Shown here one piece after another: positions 1-7,163 of a DNA stretch of 8,894 nucleotides. Both the position numbers and the translations under genes were made by a program. Source of the stretch: an uncultured Bacteroidota bacterium (GTDB taxonomy: Bacteria > Bacteroidota > Bacteroidia > Chitinophagales > Chitinophagaceae); the NCBI GenBank assembly GCA_903912405.1, contig CAIWHF010000104.1, positions 1 through 8,894 on the forward strand, written 5' to 3'. Numbering within the stretch: position 1 is the first letter of the stretch; the number at the start of each line of letters is the position of its first letter. The notes under the pieces were generated by a model, which saw only the letters and a program-made list of their open reading frames with translations, did not search any database and was not told the DNA's origin.

Positions 1-67
1 AAATAGGTATAAAAGCTATTTGGTCTTTAATTTGATAGCTATAGGATAAGATTTAAAACTATTAATT

Positions 68-2674
68 ATGAATTTAAACAATTTTACTATCAAAGCGCAA
101 GAGCTTATACAAGCAGCGCAGCAATTAGCATTTAATCTTCAATCGCCAAGTATAGAAACTGTACATTTACTAAAAGCGATGCTAGAAGATAAGGATGCAC
201 CTATATCTTATTTGCTCAAAAAGAACAATATCATTCTGCCTTCCTTACAAGCTAAATTAGAACAAGAATTAGCCCGATTGCCTAAGCAAACCTCTGGAGA
301 TCCGGCTACAACTATATCAAAAGACTTGAACTCAGTAATATTGAAAGCAGGCAGTTTGATGAAAGAATTTAATGATGAATTTATCACGGTCGAATTGTTG
401 TTATTAGCATTATTATCTATTAAGGATGCTATAAGTTCCTTATTAAAAGATCAAGGGCTTACAGCAAACGGGTTGACATTGGCTATTAAAGAATTGCGAA
501 AAGGCGCTAGTGTAGATTCTGCAACGAGCAGTCAAGAGTTTCAATCTTTGAAACGATACGCAATCAACTTAAACGATGCCGCACAAAAAAACAAGTTAGA
601 TCCTGTTATTGGAAGAGACGAAGAGATTAGAAGGACCTTGCATATTTTAAGTAGACGATCTAAAAATAATCCTATTTTAGTTGGCGAACCAGGTGTTGGT
701 AAAACCGCTATTGTAGAAGGTTTAGCCCATCGTATAATCAACGGTGATGTACCCGATAATCTAAAATCTAAAGTTATTTACGCTTTAGATATGGGCTCTC
801 TAATGGCTGGAGCAAAATATAGAGGGGAATTTGAAGAACGCTTAAAAGCGGTGGTAAAAGAAGTGAGTGATAGCAATGGCGAAATTGTACTTTTTATCGA
901 TGAGATTCACACCTTAATTGGTGCGGGCGCCATGGAAGGAGCTATGGATGCTGCAAATATTTTGAAACCTGCTTTAGCAAGAGGAGAGTTGCGTGCTATT
1001 GGTGCAACCACTTTAAATGAATATCAAAAGTATTTTGAAAAAGATAAAGCCTTAGAAAGAAGATTTCAGAAAGTGATAATCGATGAGCCTAATACCGAAG
1101 ATGCCATCTCAATTCTACGAGGATTAAAAGATCGCTACGAGTCGCACCATAAAGTACGTATTAAAGACGAAGCTATTATAGCCGCTGTGGAGTTGTCGCA
1201 ACGCTATATAAGTGATCGCTTTTTGCCCGACAAAGCAATTGATTTAATTGATGAAAGTGCAGCAAAATTGAAATTAGAAATCAATTCTATGCCAGAATCT
1301 TTAGATGAATTAGAACGTAAAATTAGACAATTGGAAATTGAGCGCGAGGCAATCAAAAGAGAACATGATGATGAGAAGTTAAAAGTGCTTTCACAAGAAA
1401 TTTCTTTATTGCATGTAGAACGTGATACCTTAAAAGCAAAATGGCTGGAAGAAAAATCGTTGGTTGATCAAATCAATAAAGCAAAATCTACCATTGAGCA
1501 ATTAAAGCAAGATGCAGATAGAGCAGAGCGCGATGGTGATTATGGTTTGGTGGCAGAGATTCGCTACGGTAAACTCAAAGAACAAGAAACGATTATAGCT
1601 AAGCTAAATGACGATTTGCAGGAAATGGATAGTCATCATAAACGTTTATTGAAAGAAGAAATTGATGCGGATGATATTGCAGAATTAATTGCTAAAGCAA
1701 CAGGTATTCCGGTGCAACGAATGCTGCAGAGCGATCGAGATAAGCTATTACTTTTAGAGGAAGAATTACATAAACGAGTAGTTGGTCAAGAAGAAGCTAT
1801 AACAGCGGTAGCCGATGCTATCCGTAGAGGGAGAGCAGGCTTGCAAGATCCAAGAAAGCCCATTGGTTCCTTTATTTTTATTGGTACTACCGGTGTAGGT
1901 AAAACAGAATTAGCAAAAGCACTAGCAGAAGTTTTGTTTGATGATGAATCGATGATGACGAGAATAGACATGAGTGAATATCAAGAAAAACATAGTGTGA
2001 GTAGGTTGGTTGGTGCTCCTCCGGGTTATGTGGGTTATGAAGAGGGTGGTCAGTTGACAGAAGCAGTAAGAAGGAAGCCTTATTCTGTTATTCTCTTAGA
2101 TGAGATAGAGAAGGCACATCCCGATACATTTAATGTGCTATTACAAGTTTTAGATGATGGTCGCTTAACGGATAATAAAGGTAGAGTAGTGAATTTTAAA
2201 AATACGGTAATCATAATGACCAGTAATATGGGCTCTTCAATTATTCAAGAGCGCTTTGCAGATGTTGATGAAAAAAATATAGCAGCTATTATTGATCAAA
2301 CCAAAGAAGAGGTGATGCAATTATTAAAACAAGCTATGCGACCAGAATTTTTAAATAGAATAGACGATATTATTATGTTTCATCCTTTACTTAAGAAAGA
2401 GATACGATCTATTATTAAAATTCAACTACAGCATTTAATACAGCAATTAGCGGCACAACAAATTAATATTTCTTTTACCGATTATGCTATTGATTACTTA
2501 GCAGAGCGAGGATTTGATCCACAATATGGAGCAAGACCGCTAAAAAGAATAATTCAGAAAGATATTATTAACGAGTTGAGTAAGAAAATTATTGCCGGTG
2601 ATATTGATAAATCTAAGCAATTACTTATAGATGTATTTGATCATCTCATTGTGTTTAGAAACGATACGAAGTAA
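68..2674 (+). CDS. clpB: ATP-dependent disaggregase ClpB (Hsp100)
   Basis: ClpB is a hexameric cytoplasmic AAA+ machine that, with DnaK/DnaJ/GrpE, threads aggregated proteins through its pore. The 868-residue product is full length (E. coli ClpB has 857). Visible in order: Clp N-domain, about 1-145; first AAA+ domain with Walker A GEPGVGKT (206-213), Walker B LFIDE ending in Glu279, and arginine fingers Arg331/Arg332 in ALERRF; a long charged coiled-coil middle domain, about 410-525, which marks ClpB rather than ClpA or ClpC; second AAA+ domain with Walker A GTTGVGKT (606-613), Walker B ILLDE ending in Glu679, arginine finger in FLNRID (Arg764) and sensor-2 GARPLKR (from 821). All catalytic residues are intact. 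GTTG instead of the commoner GPTG is, from memory, usual in Bacteroidota. The ATG at 68 puts the Walker residues at canonical numbering, so the start is well supported. No clear ribosome binding site or CIRCE-type operator is seen in the 67 bases upstream. A terminator follows directly, so it is probably monocistronic at its 3' end. Confidence 0.98.
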   Translation: MNLNNFTIKAQELIQAAQQLAFNLQSPSIETVHLLKAMLEDKDAPISYLLKKNNIILPSLQAKLEQELARLPKQTSGDPATTISKDLNSVILKAGSLMKEFNDEFITVELLLLALLSIKDAISSLLKDQGLTANGLTLAIKELRKGASVDSATSSQEFQSLKRYAINLNDAAQKNKLDPVIGRDEEIRRTLHILSRRSKNNPILVGEPGVGKTAIVEGLAHRIINGDVPDNLKSKVIYALDMGSLMAGAKYRGEFEERLKAVVKEVSDSNGEIVLFIDEIHTLIGAGAMEGAMDAANILKPALARGELRAIGATTLNEYQKYFEKDKALERRFQKVIIDEPNTEDAISILRGLKDRYESHHKVRIKDEAIIAAVELSQRYISDRFLPDKAIDLIDESAAKLKLEINSMPESLDELERKIRQLEIEREAIKREHDDEKLKVLSQEISLLHVERDTLKAKWLEEKSLVDQINKAKSTIEQLKQDADRAERDGDYGLVAEIRYGKLKEQETIIAKLNDDLQEMDSHHKRLLKEEIDADDIAELIAKATGIPVQRMLQSDRDKLLLLEEELHKRVVGQEEAITAVADAIRRGRAGLQDPRKPIGSFIFIGTTGVGKTELAKALAEVLFDDESMMTRIDMSEYQEKHSVSRLVGAPPGYVGYEEGGQLTEAVRRKPYSVILLDEIEKAHPDTFNVLLQVLDDGRLTDNKGRVVNFKNTVIIMTSNMGSSIIQERFADVDEKNIAAIIDQTKEEVMQLLKQAMRPEFLNRIDDIIMFHPLLKKEIRSIIKIQLQHLIQQLAAQQINISFTDYAIDYLAERGFDPQYGARPLKRIIQKDIINELSKKIIAGDIDKSKQLLIDVFDHLIVFRNDTK

Positions 2675-2677
2675 ATA

Positions 2678-2707
2678 AAAAAACGGATGAATTTTCATCC
2701 GTTTTTT
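2678..2707 (+). terminator. Rho-independent terminator of clpB
   Basis: A perfect 13-bp inverted repeat with core ACGGATGA / TCATCCGT surrounds a four-base ATTT loop (2691-2694). The A-run on the left arm pairs with six Ts (2702-2707) on the right. It begins three bases after the clpB stop codon. The A-tract on the left means it could also work in the reverse direction, but no - strand gene ends here. Confidence 0.9.
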
Positions 2708-2744
2708 AGTATAGCTTTTGTACTTTTAACATTCAATCACCATT

Positions 2745-3068
2745 ATGTATATACAAAACCTAGAATTTTCCGATAGTGAAACATTGTTAGATATGCTTTT
2801 CGATTTCGAATTGGGCAATGCATCTCCGTGGTTGCAAGCGACAAAAAGTACTATTGATGCTGCGGTGAGTGCCAATCAGGCTTTTAATGATTTTGTAGCA
2901 ACACTATCCGATGAAGAAGAGCGCATGGAAGTGCAAGATGAGGAACGACGACTGCAATTAGCTGCTGCATTGCAAGAGCAGTTCACAGCATTTGAAGTAA
3001 AAAATAATACGCTCCTTGCAAAAAATGACAAGGAAGTGGTAGTGCTATATGATATTGATTTGTATTAA
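2745..3068 (+). CDS. Small acidic protein of unknown function
   Basis: I do not recognise this 107-residue protein. It is strongly acidic, with roughly three times as many Asp/Glu as Lys/Arg, and has no Cys or His, no signal peptide and no membrane segment. A probable amphipathic helix spans about 36-84, with an acidic cluster SDEEER (55-60) followed by DEERR (65-69). The C-terminus is a short hydrophobic strand, VVVLYDIDLY (98-107). This suggests a soluble, mostly helical cytoplasmic protein, perhaps acting through protein contacts; that is inference. The ATG at 2745 is the first in frame and there is no Shine-Dalgarno sequence. The gene lies 70 bases after clpB but is cut off from it by a terminator, so it probably has its own promoter; TACTTTTA at 2721-2728 is a weak near-match to the Bacteroidota -7 motif TAnnTTTG. 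It converges on the MFS gene with a 32-base gap. It is probably real because it is uninterrupted, has a normal amino-acid composition and fills the space between two genes. Confidence 0.75.
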   Translation: MYIQNLEFSDSETLLDMLFDFELGNASPWLQATKSTIDAAVSANQAFNDFVATLSDEEERMEVQDEERRLQLAAALQEQFTAFEVKNNTLLAKNDKEVVVLYDIDLY

Positions 3069-3100
3069 AGTATATCTTTTAAGTAATGATTTTAAAAAAA

Positions 3101-4393
3101 TTAGGTATCTATTGCCGTATTTTTAAAATCCAATGTTTTTAATTTAGGGGCTTTAAAATAGCTAATGGCAACAACCCCTAGGGTCATAATGCCGCCAAAT
3201 ACTACAGCCGGAACCGTTCCCATCCATTTAGCGGTTAGTCCGCTCTCCATAGCGCCTAATTCATTGCTAGAAGTGATGAATATGGTATTGACAGCAGAAA
3301 TTCTTCCTCGCATATCATCAGGTGTTTGCAATTGTAAAATCGTTCCTCTAATAACAACACTTATAGCATCGCAGATACCGCCCAGCATCAATAAGCATAA
3401 GGAAAAATAGAAATTGGTAGAAAGTCCAAATAATATGGTGGTTATACCAAAGCCGGCAATACAGAGATACATTTTAATGCCCGGTTTTGTTTCTAATGGG
3501 ATAACAGACAGTGCTAATAAGGTAATCATAGCTCCAATTCCGGGTGCTGCTCTGAGCCATCCAAAACCCATTTCGCCTACATGAAGTATCTTATCTGCAT
3601 ATACGGGAAGTAAAGCTACCGCTCCGCCAAATAAAACAGCAAACATATCGAGTGATAAAGCAGCTAATAAAACCTGATTTGTAAATACAAAATGAAGTCC
3701 TTCTCTTAAGCTGTTTAAAATAGGTTCTTTAGTTTTCTTTACAATTGCTTGTTTAGGAATTTTGAGCATACAATACAAGCCAAATAATTGAAAGATAATT
3801 ACACACAATAAACTATAGTAATAGCTCATTAAGCCAATGCAAATACCACCTAATAATGGTCCAAGAACTGCTCCGGCTTGCCAACTGGTGCTGCTCCAAG
3901 CTGTGGCATTAGGGTATTGTTTTCTTGGAATTAGCAATCCAAATAAAGAGAAGTTAGCTGGACCATAAAATGCTCTTAAACTACCACCCATAAAAACACC
4001 CAAATAAATAAGCCAAACGACTGTTTGTTTGGGAACACTTTGCAAAATGAGATCACTTGCTAATAAGCAATAAAATATAGATAAGCCAATATAGGCAATG
4101 ATGCAAGTAAGTAATACACTTCTTTTTTCTCTAGTTTCTACGAAATGACCTGCAAATAAAGAACCGGCAACAGCCGGAATTACTTCCCACAAACCTAATA
4201 AGCCTAGCGATAATTCACTTTTGGTAAGGTTGTAAACGAGATAACTAACGATGGCTGTCTGCATCATCATTGCCGTGATCATTGTTAATCGAGTAGCGAT
4301 ATAATTTCGAAAGTGTTTATTTCGAAGCGCTTTGTTTTTAATTAAAAATGGAATAACAATTTTCAAGGGATAGTTTTGTGCGAATTTATTCAA
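3101..4393 (-). CDS. MFS efflux transporter, EntS/DHA3-like (MFS_3 type)
   Basis: This is a 430-residue inner-membrane carrier with about 12 hydrophobic segments, expected to export a small molecule by proton antiport. Family signs are the N-terminal FRNY before helix 1 (28-31), a motif-A-like loop GHFVETREKR (82-91), LFGGAVALLPVYA (254-266), LRAAPGIGA (280-288) and TPDDMRGRISAVN (357-369). The last three are typical of the enterobactin-exporter EntS/DHA3 branch. The substrate cannot be read from sequence: siderophore, drug and macrolide are all possible, and no siderophore gene is nearby. The start is unusual. The reading frame opens after a TAG at 4409-4411, and the first ATG (4282, residue 38) lies inside helix 1 and would remove conserved FRNY. 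Initiation must therefore be non-ATG: TTG at 4393, used here, or TTG at 4366, which gives 421 residues. It is divergent from the permease gene (43 bases apart) and convergent with the small acidic gene. Confidence 0.9.
   Translation of the reverse strand: MNKFAQNYPLKIVIPFLIKNKALRNKHFRNYIATRLTMITAMMMQTAIVSYLVYNLTKSELSLGLLGLWEVIPAVAGSLFAGHFVETREKRSVLLTCIIAYIGLSIFYCLLASDLILQSVPKQTVVWLIYLGVFMGGSLRAFYGPANFSLFGLLIPRKQYPNATAWSSTSWQAGAVLGPLLGGICIGLMSYYYSLLCVIIFQLFGLYCMLKIPKQAIVKKTKEPILNSLREGLHFVFTNQVLLAALSLDMFAVLFGGAVALLPVYADKILHVGEMGFGWLRAAPGIGAMITLLALSVIPLETKPGIKMYLCIAGFGITTILFGLSTNFYFSLCLLMLGGICDAISVVIRGTILQLQTPDDMRGRISAVNTIFITSSNELGAMESGLTAKWMGTVPAVVFGGIMTLGVVAISYFKAPKLKTLDFKNTAIDT
4371..4378 (+). 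promoter_or_regulatory. Candidate -7 element (TAGTTTTG), distal
   Basis: The sequence matches the Bacteroidota sigma-ABfr -7 consensus TAnnTTTG at every defined position. It lies inside the 5' end of the divergent MFS gene and would give a leader of about 50 bases for the permease gene. No TTTG -33 partner is visible at the expected spacing, and such an AT-rich motif turns up often by chance. Confidence 0.2.
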
Positions 4394-4423
4394 TATTAAT
4401 AATGTATTCTACTTTACTTAAGT

Positions 4424-4431
4424 TATTTTTG
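4424..4431 (+). promoter_or_regulatory. Candidate -7 element (TATTTTTG) just upstream of the permease
   Basis: This is a full match to TAnnTTTG ending five bases before the permease ATG, in the 43-base divergent gap. If used, transcription would start at or next to the ATG, giving a leaderless or nearly leaderless mRNA. No -33 TTTG is visible 17-23 bases upstream, so support rests on one short motif plus position. Confidence 0.25.
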
Positions 4432-4436
4432 TTCAC

Positions 4437-5690
4437 ATGAAAGCCCTGCTTCAATTAATACAATTTAGTTTCCTACAAGCGATTCAAGAATTAAGAGTGA
4501 ATCGTTTGCGAACCACGCTTTCTCTATTAGGCATTAGCATTGGTATTTTTTGTATAATTTCAGTACTTACGGTATTAGATAGTATGGAGCGTAATATTAG
4601 AAAAGAAGTAGCAACCTTAGGCAGTGATGTTGTCTATATCAATAGATGGCCATGGATGGATGAAGGTGGAGAATATAAATGGTGGGATTTTTTAAGGCGC
4701 CCAAGTATGGGAGTAAAAGAATTGAAAGCTGTAAATGGCTTACCACATGTACAATTTGCAACACTATGTTTTAGTGAAAATAATGTAACCATAAAAAATA
4801 ATCAGAATGAATTAAGTGGCGTAAATGTTTATGCCGTAATGCCTTATTTTGAAAATACCCAGAATTTAGAAATACTGAAAGGGCGTTATTTTTCTTCTAC
4901 GGAATTAGAAGGTGGTACGGCTTGTGGCGTAATAGGCGACAAGCTCTACAACGAATTATTTCCTTCCCAATTAAATCCAATTGGTACGTATGTTTTTTAT
5001 CATGGCAAGAAAATTAAAATTATAGGATTGCTTAAGAAAATGGGTCAGTCCATGTCTGGATTTGATTTTGACAATGGATTACTCGTGCCTTATTATGTTA
5101 CCTCTAGTATTCTTGATTTAAAATCATTGCAATACGATCCTATGCTGATTGTAAAAGCAAGCAACGAAAAGTCATTGGAAGAAATGACCTATGAATTGAC
5201 AGGCGCATTGCGTGCTATTAGAAAAGTAAAGCCCACCGAACCTAATAACTTTGCAATCAATAAACTTAGTCAAATCTCCGACCGATTGGATACAATTTTT
5301 GCAACTATCAATGTGATTGGTTTTGTTATAGGCGGATTTTCATTAATAGTGGGTGCTTTTGGTATCGCGAATATTATGTTTGTTACAGTTAAAGAGCGTA
5401 CCAAAATGATTGGACTGAAAAAAGCTATTGGAGCTCCTGCAGCAACTATATTGATGGAATTTTTAACGGAAGCGGTTATCTTATGTTTATTGGGTGGTTT
5501 GTTTGGAATAATAAGTGTTTTCCTATTATCTTTGTTAGCCACTTATTTGGCTGATTTTGAAATGGTTTTAACATTAAAAAATATTGGAATTGGAACAAGT
5601 ATCTCCCTTCTTGTGGGTGTACTTGCAGGCTATATTCCAGCTAAAAAAGCAGCTGCACTTAATCCTGTAGAAGCTATTCGATCTCATTAA
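4437..5690 (+). CDS. ABC transporter permease, MacB/FtsX type
   Basis: This 417-residue protein has the type VII (MacB/LolC/FtsX) layout: a short cytoplasmic N-terminus, one membrane helix (about 27-47), a large extracytoplasmic domain (about 48-285, MacB_PCD-like), then three helices (about 289-317, 339-367, 381-400). Family hallmarks are NRLRTTLSLLGISIG before and in helix 1, VKERTKMIGLKKAIGA (318-333) in the cytoplasmic coupling loop after helix 2, and the C-terminal PAKKAAALNPVEAIR. These pumps do mechanical work on periplasmic substrates rather than moving them across the inner membrane. The periplasmic domain begins with an aromatic patch, WPWMDEGGEYKWWDF (71-85). No nucleotide-binding subunit or membrane-fusion protein is encoded in the window, so its ATPase must be elsewhere and the substrate is unknown. 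The ATG at 4437 places helix 1 correctly. It heads a likely operon, with an 11-base gap to the phosphoribosyltransferase gene. Confidence 0.92.
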   Translation: MKALLQLIQFSFLQAIQELRVNRLRTTLSLLGISIGIFCIISVLTVLDSMERNIRKEVATLGSDVVYINRWPWMDEGGEYKWWDFLRRPSMGVKELKAVNGLPHVQFATLCFSENNVTIKNNQNELSGVNVYAVMPYFENTQNLEILKGRYFSSTELEGGTACGVIGDKLYNELFPSQLNPIGTYVFYHGKKIKIIGLLKKMGQSMSGFDFDNGLLVPYYVTSSILDLKSLQYDPMLIVKASNEKSLEEMTYELTGALRAIRKVKPTEPNNFAINKLSQISDRLDTIFATINVIGFVIGGFSLIVGAFGIANIMFVTVKERTKMIGLKKAIGAPAATILMEFLTEAVILCLLGGLFGIISVFLLSLLATYLADFEMVLTLKNIGIGTSISLLVGVLAGYIPAKKAAALNPVEAIRSH

Positions 5691-5701
5691 TTGCTTTCCT
5701 T

Positions 5702-6193
5702 ATGAAGATAACTTTACTAACAAAACAGCAGATTGAAAAGAAAATTAATCGTATTGCTTTTCAAATTCTAGAACAACATTTAGATGCTACTGCTATTGCC
5801 TTAGTGGGAATTGCAGATGCAGGTTTAGTGATTGCTTATAAATTAGCAGATGTGCTTAAATCTATTGCTGATAAAGAAGTGCAAGTAATTGCACTGAGCA
5901 TGGATAAAAAAAATCCTTTAAAGAAAGAAATTACTTTGTCGGCTCCTATTAAAAATCAATCTATTATTTTAGTTGATGATGTTTGCAATAGTGGTAAAAC
6001 TCTAGTGTATGCTTTAATGCCGCTTTTGCATGCAGCTCCGTCCGCTATAAAAATTGCTGTTTTAGTGGAGCGTAAACATACTGCATTTCCAATTGCACCA
6101 GATTTTGTTGGCTTATCAGTAGCTACAACTTTACAAGATCATATTATAGTAGAAACCTCCAATAACGAACTTATTCAAGCCTATTTACAATAA
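5702..6193 (+). CDS. PyrR-like type I phosphoribosyltransferase
   Basis: A cytoplasmic type I PRTase of 163 residues. The PRPP-binding loop is VDDVCNSGKT (91-100), preceded by the strand SIIL. The C-terminal part IAVLVERKHTAFPIAPDFVG (118-137) closely follows the PyrR pattern (VDRGHRELPIxxDFVG), so the nearest known relative is PyrR, the bifunctional pyrimidine regulator/uracil PRTase (about 180 residues). Two PyrR landmarks differ: the loop usually GIKTRG reads GIADAG (36-41), and the flexible-loop TLYRDD-type segment reads ALSMDKKNP (64-72). No pyrimidine gene or attenuator is in the window. Uracil PRTase activity or RNA binding is therefore doubtful; another nucleobase or a purely regulatory role is possible. 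The ATG at 5702 is 11 bases after the permease stop, and the stop is 4 bases before the asparaginase start, so the three genes are probably co-transcribed. Confidence 0.85.
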   Translation: MKITLLTKQQIEKKINRIAFQILEQHLDATAIALVGIADAGLVIAYKLADVLKSIADKEVQVIALSMDKKNPLKKEITLSAPIKNQSIILVDDVCNSGKTLVYALMPLLHAAPSAIKIAVLVERKHTAFPIAPDFVGLSVATTLQDHIIVETSNNELIQAYLQ

Positions 6194-6197
6194 ATTC

Positions 6198-7163
6198 ATG
6201 AATAACTATACACTCGTAATTCACGGCGGAGCCGGAAATATTCACCCCGGCATGATGGGTGCTGCTCTTGAAAAAAAATATCAATTAGCACTGCAAACAG
6301 CTTTAAATCAAGGCTATCAGGTATTAGAACAAAAAGGAACGGCCTTAGACGCGGTTGCCGCAGCTATAGTAGCGCTAGAAAACAATCCACTTTTCAATGC
6401 AGGGAAAGGATCTGTCTTTACAAAAAAAGGACTGCATGAAATGGATGCATGCATTATGAATGGTGCAGATTTACAAACGGGTGCAGTAGCGGGTGTAAGA
6501 AATATTCAAAATCCTATTTTATTAGCAAAAGAGGTGATGCTGCATTCAGGGCACGTATTATTAAGTGGTAATGGAGCAAGCGAATTTGCTATGTCGAGAG
6601 GTTTTGCTTTTATGCCTGATGATTATTTTTATAATAAAGAACGATATGATCAATGGGTAGATATTAGGGATACCGATTTTTATCAACTAGATCATAAAGA
6701 GGATAATCTAAAAGGCACGGCTCCCAATCCAGATTATAAATTTGGAACAGTGGGTGCTGTTGCCTGCGATCACCAAGGCCATATAGCTGCGGGCACTTCT
6801 ACTGGCGGCATGACCAACAAGCGCTTTGGTAGAATAGGAGATAGTCCTATTGTTGGTGCTGGCACCTACGCGAATGATGCAACTTGTGCTATTTCTTGCA
6901 CAGGTCATGGTGAGTATTTTTTAAGAGCAGTGGTAGCCCATGATATTGCTTGTTTGATAGAATATAAAGGGCTTAGTTTAAAAGCAGCCTGCGAAGTAGT
7001 AGTCTTAGATAAGCTCAAAAAAATGGGCGGAGAAGGTGGTTTGATAGCCGTGAATGCTGCAGGTGATTACGAGTTTTGTTTTAATTCGGCTGGCATGTAT
7101 AGAGCTATGAAATCTTCTAAAGGCGAAGAGCTTGTTGCTTATTATGGTCAAGCATCTAAATAA
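6198..7163 (+). CDS. iaaA: Isoaspartyl peptidase / type III L-asparaginase (Ntn hydrolase)
   Basis: The 321-residue precursor is the same length as E. coli IaaA (EcAIII). Such enzymes cut themselves before a threonine, which becomes the N-terminal nucleophile of the beta subunit, and then hydrolyse isoaspartyl (beta-aspartyl) dipeptides and more slowly L-asparagine. The cleavage site is visible as FGTVGAVA with catalytic Thr184. Substrate residues are in place: Arg212 and Asp215 in GRIGDSP, Thr235-Gly236 in CTGHGE, plus STGGMTNK (201-208). Each sits five positions beyond its E. coli counterpart. The N-terminal HGGAGN (9-14) and FNAGKGSVF (66-74) are also typical. No signal peptide is evident, so it should be cytoplasmic, unlike the related periplasmic glycosylasparaginases. 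It is the last gene of the permease-PRTase run, and its stop lies inside the converging asparagine-synthase gene. The symbol is by family; asparaginase versus peptidase preference cannot be told from sequence. Confidence 0.95.
   Translation: MNNYTLVIHGGAGNIHPGMMGAALEKKYQLALQTALNQGYQVLEQKGTALDAVAAAIVALENNPLFNAGKGSVFTKKGLHEMDACIMNGADLQTGAVAGVRNIQNPILLAKEVMLHSGHVLLSGNGASEFAMSRGFAFMPDDYFYNKERYDQWVDIRDTDFYQLDHKEDNLKGTAPNPDYKFGTVGAVACDHQGHIAAGTSTGGMTNKRFGRIGDSPIVGAGTYANDATCAISCTGHGEYFLRAVVAHDIACLIEYKGLSLKAACEVVVLDKLKKMGGEGGLIAVNAAGDYEFCFNSAGMYRAMKSSKGEELVAYYGQASK

Noticed and set aside
1..21. Inverted repeat AAATAG / CTATTT around a nine-base loop at the left edge
   Set aside because: The stem is only six bp with a single G-C pair and is cut by the window edge. 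It could be the tail of an upstream terminator, but chance is as likely in DNA this AT-rich.
27..34. TTAATTTG as a -7 promoter element for clpB
   Set aside because: It matches TAnnTTTG at only five of six defined positions and has no TTTG at -33 spacing. It is too weak to list.
3069..3100. Possible bidirectional terminator between the small acidic gene and the MFS gene
   Set aside because: Only AT-rich partial complementarity (for example TTAAAG with CTTTTAA) is present, with no GC stem. No terminator can be supported.
3165..3410. Open frame of 81 codons on + opposite the MFS gene
   Set aside because: It lies wholly inside the convincing MFS coding sequence on the other strand. Its translation is low-complexity and resembles no family, so it is an antisense shadow.
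5270..5542. Open frame of 90 codons on - opposite the permease
   Set aside because: It mirrors the hydrophobic helices 2-3 of the permease. It has no start context or family features and is treated as a shadow, as are the short frames at 541-741, 1786-1971, 6708-6908 and 7690-7875.
4437..7163. The permease, PRTase and asparaginase as a new functional system such as a defence island
   Set aside because: All three are common housekeeping or transport families with no nuclease, toxin, sensor or mobile-element neighbour. Close spacing supports co-transcription but not a shared novel function.
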